From NCBI RefSeq assembly GCF_020386615.1, contig NZ_CP077769.1, positions 7,489,501 to 7,553,500 of the forward strand: a stretch of DNA of 64,000 nucleotides. Direction: 5' to 3'. The stretch's first letter is position 1. Every line of letters starts with the position of its first letter. The notes beneath the pieces are model-generated. The model made no database searches. It saw only the letters and a list, made by a program, of their open reading frames with translations, and was not told the DNA's origin. A program made the translations under genes and the position numbers. Positions 36,067 through 45,718 of the stretch are shown piece after piece. The DNA comes from Chitinophaga pendula (GTDB taxonomy: Bacteria > Bacteroidota > Bacteroidia > Chitinophagales > Chitinophagaceae).

Positions 36067-37326
36067 ATGTTGAACTGGGCCAACCAATTCAATATTTGCT
36101 GTTTTTTGGATAATAACGATTACCCGTCCCCGTATCATCGCTACGAAGCTATCCTCGCCACCGAATCCCTGTCATCCCTGCAAATGCCCGCAGGAAAAGC
36201 ACTCCCCGCATTACAGCAATATTTCAATACCACCGGCGACTGGCTGTTCGGACACCTGGCCTACGATCTCAAAAACGAAACACAACCAGGCCTCACCTCC
36301 AGCCACCCCGATAGCATCGGATTCCCCGACCTCTACTTCTTCCAGCCCGCTACCATCATCCTGCTGGAAGCCGGACAGGTACATATCGGTATACACGATC
36401 CCAAACCAAGCGCGGCCGCCGCCATCTACAACGCCTGCCTGCAATGCCATACCACTCCGCCGCCAATAACTGCCGGCAACACCCATGCACCCGCACCCGC
36501 TGCACACCTGAACCGTACACAATACCTCCATGCCGTGCAGCAGTTACAACACCATATACACCTGGGCGACTGCTATGAGGTCAACTTCTGCCGCGAAAAC
36601 TTTATCACTAACTATACCGCCGACCCCCTGGCCCTGTTCCGTCAGCTCAATGCCTTATCACCGGCACCATTTGCCGCCTACTACCGTACCGGCGACCGTT
36701 ACCTCATCTGCTCCAGTCCCGAACGCTTCCTGCAACATACCGGCGATAACGTGATCTCCCAGCCTATTAAAGGCACCTCCCGCCGCCATAAAGACCCACA
36801 GGCTGATAAGGATGCCGCCCGGCAGCTGCACGACAGCGGCAAGGAAAGAGCCGAAAATATCATGATAGTCGACCTCGTTCGCAACGACCTCTCCCATACC
36901 GCCCAAAAAGGCAGCGTACACGTAACAGAGCTATGCGGCATCCACTCCTTTGCGCAGGTACATCATATGGTTTCCACCGTAGCAGCCACCCCCAGACCAG
37001 GAACCGCCGTTACTGACCTGCTGGCCACCACCTTCCCCATGGGTTCCATGACAGGCGCCCCCAAGATCCGGGTACTGCAACTCATCGAACAGTACGAAAA
37101 AAGCCGCCGCGGCCTCTACTCCGGCGCATTGGGTTATATCACCCCCGATGGCCGCTTCGACTTTAACGTCGTGATCCGCAGCATCCTCTACAACGCCGCC
37201 AACCAATACCTGTCCTACCAAACCGGCTCCGCCATCACCTTCTACAGCGATCCCGAAAAAGAATGGGAAGAATGCCTCCTCAAAGCCGAAGCCATGCACC
37301 AGGTCATCTCCCGCTTAACACACTAA
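36067..37326 (+). CDS. pabB: aminodeoxychorismate synthase component I
   Basis: 419 residues. It converts chorismate with ammonia to aminodeoxychorismate, leading to 4-aminobenzoate and folate. The PIKGT segment (P233-T237), with Lys235 as in the PabB group rather than TrpE, and the chorismate-binding block DLVRNDL, GSMTGAPK, RRGLYSGALGYI and NVVIRS are present. The glutaminase partner (pabA) is not in the window, and the N-terminal region is shorter than in E. coli PabB. Confidence 0.87.
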   Translation: MLNWANQFNICCFLDNNDYPSPYHRYEAILATESLSSLQMPAGKALPALQQYFNTTGDWLFGHLAYDLKNETQPGLTSSHPDSIGFPDLYFFQPATIILLEAGQVHIGIHDPKPSAAAAIYNACLQCHTTPPPITAGNTHAPAPAAHLNRTQYLHAVQQLQHHIHLGDCYEVNFCRENFITNYTADPLALFRQLNALSPAPFAAYYRTGDRYLICSSPERFLQHTGDNVISQPIKGTSRRHKDPQADKDAARQLHDSGKERAENIMIVDLVRNDLSHTAQKGSVHVTELCGIHSFAQVHHMVSTVAATPRPGTAVTDLLATTFPMGSMTGAPKIRVLQLIEQYEKSRRGLYSGALGYITPDGRFDFNVVIRSILYNAANQYLSYQTGSAITFYSDPEKEWEECLLKAEAMHQVISRLTH

Positions 37327-37458
37327 ATTTGACGGTCTGATAGTTATTTGCTTATATTGAGCATCAATCAACCAACGGCATCGTCCAATACTTTACCATT
37401 ATTTAATAGGGCAAACAAGGGCCCCTTCGGAAGAATTTTTCAACTTTGCGCTCTTAAG

Positions 37459-38061
37459 ATGGATCCACTCGTACAGCAATACGTATCCAAGATCAGAGAA
37501 GGGGACGCTACCGCGTTCCGTGACCTCTTCTATGCGTTCAAGGACCCGCTGTATGGCTATGCACGCAAAATGTGCCGCTCTGACATGCTGGCCGAAGAAA
37601 TAGTACAGGAAGTCTTTATGAAAGTCTGGATCAATCGCCAGCACCTGGACCCCGCACAGTCCATTAAAGCCTACCTCTACACGGCCACGCAAAACTGTGT
37701 GTTCAACTGGATGAAAAAATCCGCCCGGGACGAAACATTAAAAAGAACCGTTTTCTACCACCAACCGCTTAGCTCTAATATCACCGAAGAACATATCTCA
37801 CTGGGAGAATTGCAACGCCTCAAATCCGCCATCATGGAGCAGCTGCCTCCACAACGCCGGCTGATCTTCTACATGAGCCGTATCGAAGGGCTCTCTCACG
37901 AAGAGATCGCCACCCGGCTGCAATTGTCCAAAAGCACAGTCAAAGACCAGATCGTAAAAGCCAACAGCTTCCTGCGCCAGAAACTACAGGGCCACCATGA
38001 CATCATTATTCCGCTGCTGATCATCACCACCAGCCCGCTATTGAGAGAGCTCCATTTTTAA
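37459..38061 (+). CDS. ECF-type RNA polymerase sigma factor
   Basis: 200 residues from ATG at 37459; the upstream frame to 37348 lacks conservation. Region 2 (about 20-90, with FRDLFYAFKDPLYGYARKM and AEEIVQEVFMKVW) and region 4 (about 130-185, PQRRLIFYMSRIEGLSHEEIATRL) are clear. It directs RNA polymerase to a small set of promoters when released by the anti-sigma factor encoded next, 128 nt downstream. With FecR, SusC and SusD it makes the usual transport-linked regulatory cassette. Confidence 0.93.
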   Translation: MDPLVQQYVSKIREGDATAFRDLFYAFKDPLYGYARKMCRSDMLAEEIVQEVFMKVWINRQHLDPAQSIKAYLYTATQNCVFNWMKKSARDETLKRTVFYHQPLSSNITEEHISLGELQRLKSAIMEQLPPQRRLIFYMSRIEGLSHEEIATRLQLSKSTVKDQIVKANSFLRQKLQGHHDIIIPLLIITTSPLLRELHF

Positions 38062-38189
38062 GCTACCGGTATATCGCTAGCAGTGAACATTTTATAACAG
38101 ATCATCAAAGGGCGATCCGCTCAAAAAAAATTTCTGTTAAGCGTCGTCCTCTTTTTATCCGGCATTGTATAAGATCATAAAACAATTAC

Positions 38190-39185
38190 ATGGAGGATTC
38201 CCATCAGGGACTGTCATATATCAGACAATTATTTGTAAAACACGCCGAAGGCCGCACTTCACCAGCAGAAGAAGCGCAACTGATAGCCTACCTCTCCGAG
38301 GGCGACGCATCCGCCCTGCCGGATATTGATGCTATGATGCACACCGCTGCACCAGCCAGCCTGGAAGCGGCTGCCTCCGAACGCATCCTTGGGCATATAC
38401 TGTCTACCGCCACCACGGCGCCACGCTCCCGTACGCTCCCGCTGCTACGCTGGATGGCTGCCGCCGTTACCATCGGTATCATCATCTGTATCGCCTGGTT
38501 CTGGCGCCAACCCGCTACACAACCAGTGTGGACAAAGATCAGCACCGACTACGGACAGCTGCGGAAACTGACCCTGGCAGATGGCAGCGTCATCACCCTC
38601 AATGCCCGCTCCGAATTACGGTATGATAGCGTCGCGATCTATGGCAACAAACGGGAAGTATGGCTCAATGGGGAAGCCTTCTTCGAAATCGCTCCGGCCA
38701 CCAAAAATGCAGGGACCTTCGTCGTACATGCCGGCGATAGCCTCCAGGTCAGCGTACTGGGCACTCAGTTCAATGTAAGATATACCAACAATAAAGCTGC
38801 TGTCACCTTAAATAGTGGAAAAGTTAAAGTAGCGGCTATCACCAGGGACAATAACGCAGAGATCATATTGACACCAGGACAAATGGTCCTCTATGATCCG
38901 CAGACCATGCAACTGCAACAACAGACCGCCGACACCACACTTACCTCCAGCTGGAAAGTAGGACAACAAACCTTCCAACAGGCCAGCCTGTCCGAAGTAA
39001 CCGGCTGGATAACAACACAATTCGGGATAGAGTTCCGGTTCAGCAACCCGGCACTGAAGCAGCTACCGTTCAGCGGTACCATTCCTTCAGACAAGCTCGA
39101 AAGTATCCTCCCGATCTTGGAACAATCACTTGATATCAGGATAGATAAATCAGGCAGGCAAATGATGATCCGGCCGGCTCATTGA
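38190..39185 (+). CDS. FecR-type anti-sigma factor
   Basis: 331 residues. The N-terminal cytoplasmic part (1-85) would hold the ECF sigma factor; a single membrane helix lies near 89-106 (TIGIIICIAWFW); the periplasmic FecR domain follows (TDYGQLRKLTLADGSVITLNARSEL, GEAFFEIAP). By family knowledge it receives a signal from the STN domain of the outer-membrane transporter and releases the sigma factor. It ends 48 nt before the SusC start. Confidence 0.93.
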   Translation: MEDSHQGLSYIRQLFVKHAEGRTSPAEEAQLIAYLSEGDASALPDIDAMMHTAAPASLEAAASERILGHILSTATTAPRSRTLPLLRWMAAAVTIGIIICIAWFWRQPATQPVWTKISTDYGQLRKLTLADGSVITLNARSELRYDSVAIYGNKREVWLNGEAFFEIAPATKNAGTFVVHAGDSLQVSVLGTQFNVRYTNNKAAVTLNSGKVKVAAITRDNNAEIILTPGQMVLYDPQTMQLQQQTADTTLTSSWKVGQQTFQQASLSEVTGWITTQFGIEFRFSNPALKQLPFSGTIPSDKLESILPILEQSLDIRIDKSGRQMMIRPAH

Positions 39186-39232
39186 CCCTCGCCACACACA
39201 ACAACGTTTTACTGATTCTAAAAGCATCCTCT

Positions 39233-42200
39233 ATGCAAAAAAAGCTACTTATCCTCAGGGGAGTAGGTATAGCATTATGTCTCAATGCCGCTGTCAGCGC
39301 GCCCACCATAGCGCAGGATATGATGGCAAGGACCGTAAGAACAGCTCCCCGGTCAACATACCAGATGGAAGAAGTATTTAGCCGGCTGGAACAGCTTCAC
39401 AAGGTCAAATTCAACTATAACAGCCATGTACTGGCTGGTAAAACCATCAGTGAGCAACAAATGCGTCGCCTCGAACAGGCCGACCTGCAGACTGCCGTTC
39501 CCGCCATGTTGCAGCAGATAGGACTGACATGCGAATGGATATATGGCAACTATTACGCCGTTAAATCATTCAATACCGTACAACAGCAACAACAACAATT
39601 CACAGTTAAAGGAACAGTGACCGATGGCAGCAATGGCGCTCCACTTCCGGGTGTAACCATTGCTGTTAAAGGCAAAACAAAAGGTACCGCTACCGACGCC
39701 GAAGGTCGTTATACCTTGCAGGGTCTCCAAACCAACGACCAACTGGTATTTACCCTCATCGGGTATAAAACAGTGACCCAGCCAGTCAACGGCGCCGGCG
39801 AAATAAATGTCGTATTACAACAGGATGTTTCCGGCCTCAGCGAAGTAGTAGTAACGGCCCTCGGCATTCAGAAAGAAAAGAAATCCCTGGGCTACGCCGT
39901 ACAGGAAGTGAAAGGGAACACCATGACCCAGGCACGTGAACCTAACCTCGTTAACTCATTGACCGGCCGCGTAGCGGGTCTTACCATACGTACTTCCACC
40001 GATCTGTTCCAGAATGCAGGCATATCACTACGTGGCGCCAAACCACTCATCGTAATAGATGGTATCCCCGATCAACTGGCAGATATGTGGAAAATAAACC
40101 CGGATGACGTAGAAAGCATCAGCGTACTGAAAGGCCAGTCCGCCTCCGCACTCTACGGTTCCATTGGTAAAGATGGTGCCATCATGATCACCACCAAACG
40201 TGGAAAAGGAAAAGAACTGTCTGTAGAGTTCAACTCCTCCACCATGTTTCAGCCTTCCTATATCCGTATACCTAAAGTACAATCGGTGTACGGCAGCGGT
40301 AACAAAGGCAAATACGCCTACGTAGACGGCTCCGGCGGCGGCACCGAAGGTTCTGGCTGGATATGGGGCCCTAAACTGGATCAACGCGATCCTGCTACCC
40401 CCAGCGGCTATTGGGAAACTCCTCAGTACAATAGCCCCATAGATCCCGCTACCGGCAAACTGGTGCCCTTACCTTGGCTTTCCAGAGGGAAAGACAACGT
40501 ACACAACTTCTTCCGCACCGGCATGATCACTACCAACAACCTGAGCATCACCAAAAGCAATGACAAAGGTAGTTTCAGAGCTTCTGCCTCCCACATCTAC
40601 CAAAAAGGCGTAGTACCTAATACGGATCTTAACAACAGCTCTTTCAGCCTCGCCGGCAATTACGATCTCACCGATCGCCTCCGCGCAGATGCCCGTATCA
40701 GCTACAACAGACAGTATACCAACAACTACCCGGAAACAGGCTACGGCCCGTCCAACTACCTCTACAATCTCGTACTCTGGACCGGTGCCGATGTAGATAT
40801 CCGCGACCTGCGTAACTACTGGCTACCTGGCAAAGAAGGCCTGCAACAACGCCACTACAACCTGTCCTGGTATAACAACCCATACTTCCAGGCGTATGAA
40901 TACCTCCGCGGTTATTACAAAGACAATACCTTCGGATCACTCTCCCTGGATTATAAATTCAATAAAGACCTGAGTGCCAAATTCCGCACCGGTGTCAATA
41001 CTTATGGACTGACCACCACTTCGAAAGAACCGTATAGCTATATCCGTTATAGCGACAAGTCAAGAGGTAACTTCAGTACCGGCAGCGATCAATACTTCGA
41101 TATTGTCAGCGACCTCATACTGAAATACGAACATACCTTCAGCAAAAACTTCAGCATACACGCAGAAGGTGGTATGTCCAACTACTATCGTAACCAGAAA
41201 TACCAGACCAGCAGTACGGACGGTCTGAGCATCCCCGGCCTGTATACACTCAGCAATTCTACTAACCCGCTGCAAGGTACTAACGCATTGGAAGAAAGAC
41301 GTACCAACAGTTTCTACGGTTTCGTAGACATGGAATTTTATGGTGCTTTCTACCTGTCGGTTACAGGCCGTAATGATAAAATATCCACATTACCCGTGGC
41401 AAACAACAGCTTCTTCTATCCTTCTGTAGCAGGTTCATTAGTCGTATCTGAACTGGTGAAAATGCCACGCTGGCTTAATTACCTGAAGCTAAGAGGCTCA
41501 TGGGCTGAAGTGTCTGCCGGTCGTCTGGAATTGGATAATTACACCTACAACTATCTGCCGGCATACGATCGTGGCGTAAAATGGAATAACATCCCGTCGC
41601 TTACTTTCGGTAGTACGATCATGAACCCCAACCTGAAACCGCAAACAACACAGTCCTGGGAAACAGGTCTGGAGCTTAAGTTGTTTGATAATCGTTTAGG
41701 CTTTGATGTAACCTACTTCCGTGCCAGAGACTTCAACAATATTGTGGACGTACCCTTGTCCGAAGCAAGCGGATATGGCTCCCGCCGCGAAAATGGCCAT
41801 GAGTACCTGCGTAAGGGGATTGAAATAGTAGTAAACGGAACACCTGTAAAAACCGGTAATTTCCGCTGGGATGTATCTGCCAACTTCAGTAGCTACCGCA
41901 GATATCTGCATGCTATATTCGGCGGTAAGGACCAGTTGAACAAGATCCGTGTGAATGAAAGGATGGACCGCATCTTCACCAGTGTATATGAAAAAGATCC
42001 GCAAGGTAATATCGTATACCAAAGCAACGGTTTCCCTAAAACAGATCCTTTCTCCCGCTTCATCGGCAATGATGATCCGGACTGGATATATGGTGTGGAA
42101 AACACGTTCCGCCTCGGAGACTTCTCTTTACGTTTCCTCGTAGATGGTCGTATTGGCGGATTGATCTACAGCAGCACCAACCAGAAAATGTGGTGGGGTG

Positions 42201-42643
42201 GTACACATCCCGGTACCGTCAATTCGTTCCGCGATGATGCCAACGCCGGTAAAGCGACCTATGTAGGTGCCGGTGTTGTAGTAACTGGCGGTGAGATCAA
42301 ATACGATGGTAATGGCAATGTAGTTGCTGATACCCGCACCTTCGCGAAGAATGAAAAAGCGGTGAACTACATCGACTACATGATCAATACCAGCAACAGT
42401 GCAAACAATAACTATAACTACTACTCGGAGACATTCCTGAAGCTGAGAGAGGTGAACCTCACGTGGCAGGTGCCTTCCAAGTGGATCGGCAAGACCTTCT
42501 TCAGATCTGCCTCCGTGGCATTGGTAGGCCGTAACCTGTTACTGTTCTCCAAACTGCCTAACGTCGATCCGGACCCGGGTTCCGATAACCTGCAGACGCC
42601 TTCTATGCGTAGCATGGGCTTTAACGTAAACCTGAAATTCTGA
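39233..42643 (+). CDS. SusC-type TonB-dependent transporter with STN domain
   Basis: 1136 residues from ATG at 39233; an earlier TTG in frame at 39182 overlaps FecR and is rejected. Signal peptide about 1-28. Then an STN (secretin/TonB N-terminal) domain (about 45-110), a carboxypeptidase-like beta domain (VKGTVTDGSNGAPLPGVTIAVKGK), a plug with NSLTGRVAGL and IVIDGIP, and a long beta barrel ending in Phe (NVNLKF). It imports a bulky nutrient across the outer membrane with TonB energy, and the STN domain passes a signal to FecR. Confidence 0.96.
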   Translation: MQKKLLILRGVGIALCLNAAVSAPTIAQDMMARTVRTAPRSTYQMEEVFSRLEQLHKVKFNYNSHVLAGKTISEQQMRRLEQADLQTAVPAMLQQIGLTCEWIYGNYYAVKSFNTVQQQQQQFTVKGTVTDGSNGAPLPGVTIAVKGKTKGTATDAEGRYTLQGLQTNDQLVFTLIGYKTVTQPVNGAGEINVVLQQDVSGLSEVVVTALGIQKEKKSLGYAVQEVKGNTMTQAREPNLVNSLTGRVAGLTIRTSTDLFQNAGISLRGAKPLIVIDGIPDQLADMWKINPDDVESISVLKGQSASALYGSIGKDGAIMITTKRGKGKELSVEFNSSTMFQPSYIRIPKVQSVYGSGNKGKYAYVDGSGGGTEGSGWIWGPKLDQRDPATPSGYWETPQYNSPIDPATGKLVPLPWLSRGKDNVHNFFRTGMITTNNLSITKSNDKGSFRASASHIYQKGVVPNTDLNNSSFSLAGNYDLTDRLRADARISYNRQYTNNYPETGYGPSNYLYNLVLWTGADVDIRDLRNYWLPGKEGLQQRHYNLSWYNNPYFQAYEYLRGYYKDNTFGSLSLDYKFNKDLSAKFRTGVNTYGLTTTSKEPYSYIRYSDKSRGNFSTGSDQYFDIVSDLILKYEHTFSKNFSIHAEGGMSNYYRNQKYQTSSTDGLSIPGLYTLSNSTNPLQGTNALEERRTNSFYGFVDMEFYGAFYLSVTGRNDKISTLPVANNSFFYPSVAGSLVVSELVKMPRWLNYLKLRGSWAEVSAGRLELDNYTYNYLPAYDRGVKWNNIPSLTFGSTIMNPNLKPQTTQSWETGLELKLFDNRLGFDVTYFRARDFNNIVDVPLSEASGYGSRRENGHEYLRKGIEIVVNGTPVKTGNFRWDVSANFSSYRRYLHAIFGGKDQLNKIRVNERMDRIFTSVYEKDPQGNIVYQSNGFPKTDPFSRFIGNDDPDWIYGVENTFRLGDFSLRFLVDGRIGGLIYSSTNQKMWWGGTHPGTVNSFRDDANAGKATYVGAGVVVTGGEIKYDGNGNVVADTRTFAKNEKAVNYIDYMINTSNSANNNYNYYSETFLKLREVNLTWQVPSKWIGKTFFRSASVALVGRNLLLFSKLPNVDPDPGSDNLQTPSMRSMGFNVNLKF

Positions 42644-42656
42644 TCCACCCAACTGA

Positions 42657-44123
42657 ATGATTATGCGAAAGATATTATGGGCCATGAGCCCGCTGTTAAT
42701 AAGCAGTATGATCTCCTGTAAGAAATTTGAAGACTTCCAGCAGGATCCAAATAAACCTACGGTGGCTTCACCGGAGTTAGTACTCACCGCTATCGAAACA
42801 AGAGCGTTCAGCGAGATCAGCCTCTCCGCTCCGCTGTCTACCCGGCAGCTGGCATACACGGATGGAGTAGATGATAACCAGTATTATGGCTGGCAACGCT
42901 CCGGGTTTGGCGACTACGGCAACCTGCGTCAGGTAGTGAAAATGGAACAGGAAGCACAGCGTATTGGTAAGCCGGTTTACCTGGCTGTCGCTAAGTTCTT
43001 CCGCGCCTGGTACTTCATGCGTATGACCCTTACATTTGGCGATATTCCTTATAAAACAGCATTACAGGGAGCCGAAGGCGAGCTGTCACCGGTATACGAT
43101 AGCCAGGAAAGCATATTTACCGCGATACTTGACGACCTGAAAGCAGCGAATGCTGCCCTTGACCCTGCTGGTGCAGACATACAGGGAGATGTAGTATACA
43201 GTGGGAAAATACAACGCTGGAAACAACTGATCAACAGCTTCAGCCTGCGGATATTGATGTCTCTGTCGATGAAGGAAAATAACAGCAAACTGAATATAAG
43301 GCAGCGCTTCCGCGAGATCGTGGAAGATCCGGCTAAATATCCGCTGTTCACCGGACTGTCAGATCAGGCACAGCTCACGTTTTATGACCTGAAAGACAAC
43401 CGTTATCCTTATTTCAATAATAACAATCTGCAAACCGCTTACTACCTGGAAGAGACTTTCGTACAGCGACTGCAGACGCTGAAAGATCCCCGTCTGTTCC
43501 GGTTCGCAGATAAGGCCAATAAATACGCTTCGCTCCCGGCAACGGATTTCAATGCATATGGAGGGGTAAGGGGTAGCGCTACCATCAGTGAGAACTCTAT
43601 CAAGGTATCCTCCGGTGAAGCGTCCAAAATAGCGAAACGTTATTATAACGACCCTGTCAATGAACCAGGTATTGCGTTCGGTTATCCCGAGCTACAGTTC
43701 ATACTGGCAGAAGCAGTGGTAAGAGGCTGGATAAGCGGCGATGCCGCTGCTTACTACAAGAAAGGCATCCAGTCGTCTATGGAGTTCTTTAAAGTACCTG
43801 CCGCCGATATCACCGCTTACCTGGCACAACCAGCTATACAGCTGGTGGCCGGAAAAGAACTGGAGATGATCCTGACGCAGAAACATATCAGCTTTTTCAT
43901 GAACTCCGGATGGCAATCTTTCTATGAGCAGCGCCGTACAGGACTGCCTGAACTGGACGTTTCCGGTGGGGGAGTGCTTAATAACAAACGCATCCCTAAA
44001 CGCTGGATGTATCCGGAGAGCGAATTCGACCGCAACCGTAACAATGTCCAGGACGCGATCAACCGCCAGTATCCGGAAGGTGACAATATCAATGGCACCA
44101 TGTGGCTGCTGAAAAAGGATTAG
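42657..44123 (+). CDS. SusD-like nutrient-binding lipoprotein
   Basis: 488 residues from ATG at 42657 (a second ATG two codons on is equally possible). Lipobox ISSMISC, so a surface or outer-membrane lipoprotein. The rest follows the SusD/RagB alpha-helical fold of the second, smaller class (DPNKPT near the N-terminus, KFFRAWYFMRMTLTFGDIPY and AEGELSPVYDSQ). It sits over the SusC barrel and binds the substrate. The gap to SusC is 13 nt. Confidence 0.92.
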   Translation: MIMRKILWAMSPLLISSMISCKKFEDFQQDPNKPTVASPELVLTAIETRAFSEISLSAPLSTRQLAYTDGVDDNQYYGWQRSGFGDYGNLRQVVKMEQEAQRIGKPVYLAVAKFFRAWYFMRMTLTFGDIPYKTALQGAEGELSPVYDSQESIFTAILDDLKAANAALDPAGADIQGDVVYSGKIQRWKQLINSFSLRILMSLSMKENNSKLNIRQRFREIVEDPAKYPLFTGLSDQAQLTFYDLKDNRYPYFNNNNLQTAYYLEETFVQRLQTLKDPRLFRFADKANKYASLPATDFNAYGGVRGSATISENSIKVSSGEASKIAKRYYNDPVNEPGIAFGYPELQFILAEAVVRGWISGDAAAYYKKGIQSSMEFFKVPAADITAYLAQPAIQLVAGKELEMILTQKHISFFMNSGWQSFYEQRRTGLPELDVSGGGVLNNKRIPKRWMYPESEFDRNRNNVQDAINRQYPEGDNINGTMWLLKKD

Positions 44124-44181
44124 GAGCGTATCTTTATCCCATCCTGATTTTTTGGAACGATAAAAACTGCTATTTAACGAT

Positions 44182-45423
44182 ATGAAAAGGATCAACATCA
44201 CTTGGATGACCGCCTGTGTATTGCTGCTGTGTGGATTATCTGTACAGGCACAGCGAGGGGCACGTAAGGCCGTATTTATCATCGTCGACGGCATCCCTGC
44301 CGATGTCATCGAGAAGCAACCTACTCCTCATCTGGACAGTATCTCAGCAGTAGGAGGCTATACTCGCGCTTATGTAGGTGGCGAAAAAGGGGGATACTCC
44401 CAGACACCCACCATCTCCGCCGTTGGATACAATAGCCTGCTTACCAGCACCTGGGTGAACAAACATAACGTGTGGGACAATGACATCGCGGCGCAGAACT
44501 ACAACTACTGGAGTATCTTCCGCTATTTCAAACAGGCCTATCCGCAAAAGCAAACAGCCGTTTTCTCTACCTGGCTGGACAACAGGACCAAATTGCTGGG
44601 TGATAGCCTGCCGCAAACCGGCTACCTGAAAATCGATCACCATGTAGATGGCCTGGAAAAAGATACCGCCCGGTTCCCACACGACAAACAAAGCTGGTAC
44701 ATTCATCAGATCGATGAAGTAGTGGTAAACGAAGCTGCACAATATATCCGTACACAGGCGCCCGACCTGAACTGGGTATACCTGGAATACAGCGATGATA
44801 TGGGACACCGGCATGGTGACAGTGACAAGATGTATGAAGCCGTGAAAATGGTCGATGACCAGGTGGGCCGTATCTGGCAGGCACTCGAATACAGACGTAA
44901 ACAGTTTGGCGAAGACTGGCAGATCTATATCACCACCGATCATGGCCGCGATAGCAAAACAGGCAGGGGCCACGGCGGACAAAGCGATCGCGAACGTACC
45001 ACCTGGATCGTTACCAACGCCAAAGGACTGAATACCTACTTCAAGAACGGACAACCAGGTATTGTGGATATCGCTCCCAGTATCGCCCGTTTCCTGGATG
45101 TGAAGATACCGTTGGAGCATGCACGTGAAATGGATGGTGTACCACTGACCGGTAAACTGTCGCTCGTAAAGCCAACGGCTACACTGGACAACGACCAGCT
45201 TAAATTGGGATGGGAAGCGATGGACAAGAAAGGAAAAGTGAAGATATGGGTGGCCACTACCAATCAGTTTAAAACAGGAGGAAAGGATGAATACCGCCTG
45301 ATGGGAGAAGTGCCACTGCAACAGCAGCAGGCTACTGTCAACGTAAAAGAGCTGCCTTCCGGATTCTATAAGATCGTATTGGAAGGACCCGCCAACAGCG
45401 TGAACAGATGGATCGTTAAATGA
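44182..45423 (+). CDS. alkaline-phosphatase-superfamily phosphodiesterase (NPP-like), secreted
   Basis: 413 residues with signal peptide (1-24). Metal-binding residues are visible: Asp36 in FIIVDG, the Asp/His set in YSDDMGHRHG and TTDHGRD, and His in GHGGQSD; the nucleophile Thr/Ser lies in the SQTPTIS segment near 73-79. The family includes nucleotide pyrophosphatases, phosphodiesterases and phosphonate hydrolases. As the last gene of the SusCD locus it probably processes the imported molecule, which would then carry a phosphate ester; this is inference. Confidence 0.85.
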   Translation: MKRINITWMTACVLLLCGLSVQAQRGARKAVFIIVDGIPADVIEKQPTPHLDSISAVGGYTRAYVGGEKGGYSQTPTISAVGYNSLLTSTWVNKHNVWDNDIAAQNYNYWSIFRYFKQAYPQKQTAVFSTWLDNRTKLLGDSLPQTGYLKIDHHVDGLEKDTARFPHDKQSWYIHQIDEVVVNEAAQYIRTQAPDLNWVYLEYSDDMGHRHGDSDKMYEAVKMVDDQVGRIWQALEYRRKQFGEDWQIYITTDHGRDSKTGRGHGGQSDRERTTWIVTNAKGLNTYFKNGQPGIVDIAPSIARFLDVKIPLEHAREMDGVPLTGKLSLVKPTATLDNDQLKLGWEAMDKKGKVKIWVATTNQFKTGGKDEYRLMGEVPLQQQQATVNVKELPSGFYKIVLEGPANSVNRWIVK

Positions 45424-45442
45424 TCATATCCTGTATAATAGC

Positions 45443-45480
45443 AAAGGGCTGTCTCGGATAAAGAGACAGCCCTTTTTGCA
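45443..45480 (+). terminator. terminator of the SusCD locus
   Basis: 13-bp perfect stem (45443-45455 with 45463-45475), 7-nt loop, then TTGC with the last T of the TTTTT run. Confidence 0.9.
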
Positions 45481-45483
45481 TGA

Positions 45484-45658
45484 TATACACGTCGAAGTAG
45501 CTTAGATACCCTGGCCGGCCATTTCAGCACGGGTCCGGAAGCTCACTGCGGCGCCGTTTTTACAGGCGAGACCGGGCCTCACTTCCTGCATTTTGATAAC
45601 GGCATTCACAACGGTCCGTACAATGTAAAGGCGGGGGGCATTATAAAAGCAGGTAAAA
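45484..45658 (+). other. open frame without start codon
   Basis: Between the two terminators, the plus strand is open from the stop at 45481 to 45712 (76 codons), but has no ATG, GTG near the beginning, or recognisable family. Its translation is rich in Gly, His and Phe (for example HFLHFDNGIHNGPY). It may be a remnant of a lost gene. Confidence 0.3.
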
Positions 45659-45700
45659 AACAGGCCGTCCGCGATGTCAAACGACAGCGGACGGCCTGTT
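45659..45700 (-). terminator. terminator of the epimerase-like gene
   Basis: 14-bp perfect stem (45659-45672 with 45687-45700) with a 14-nt loop; on the minus strand it is followed by a T-run (A bases at 45655-45660 in plus). Confidence 0.88.
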
Positions 45701-45718
45701 GGTATGTTTGGTAGGAGT

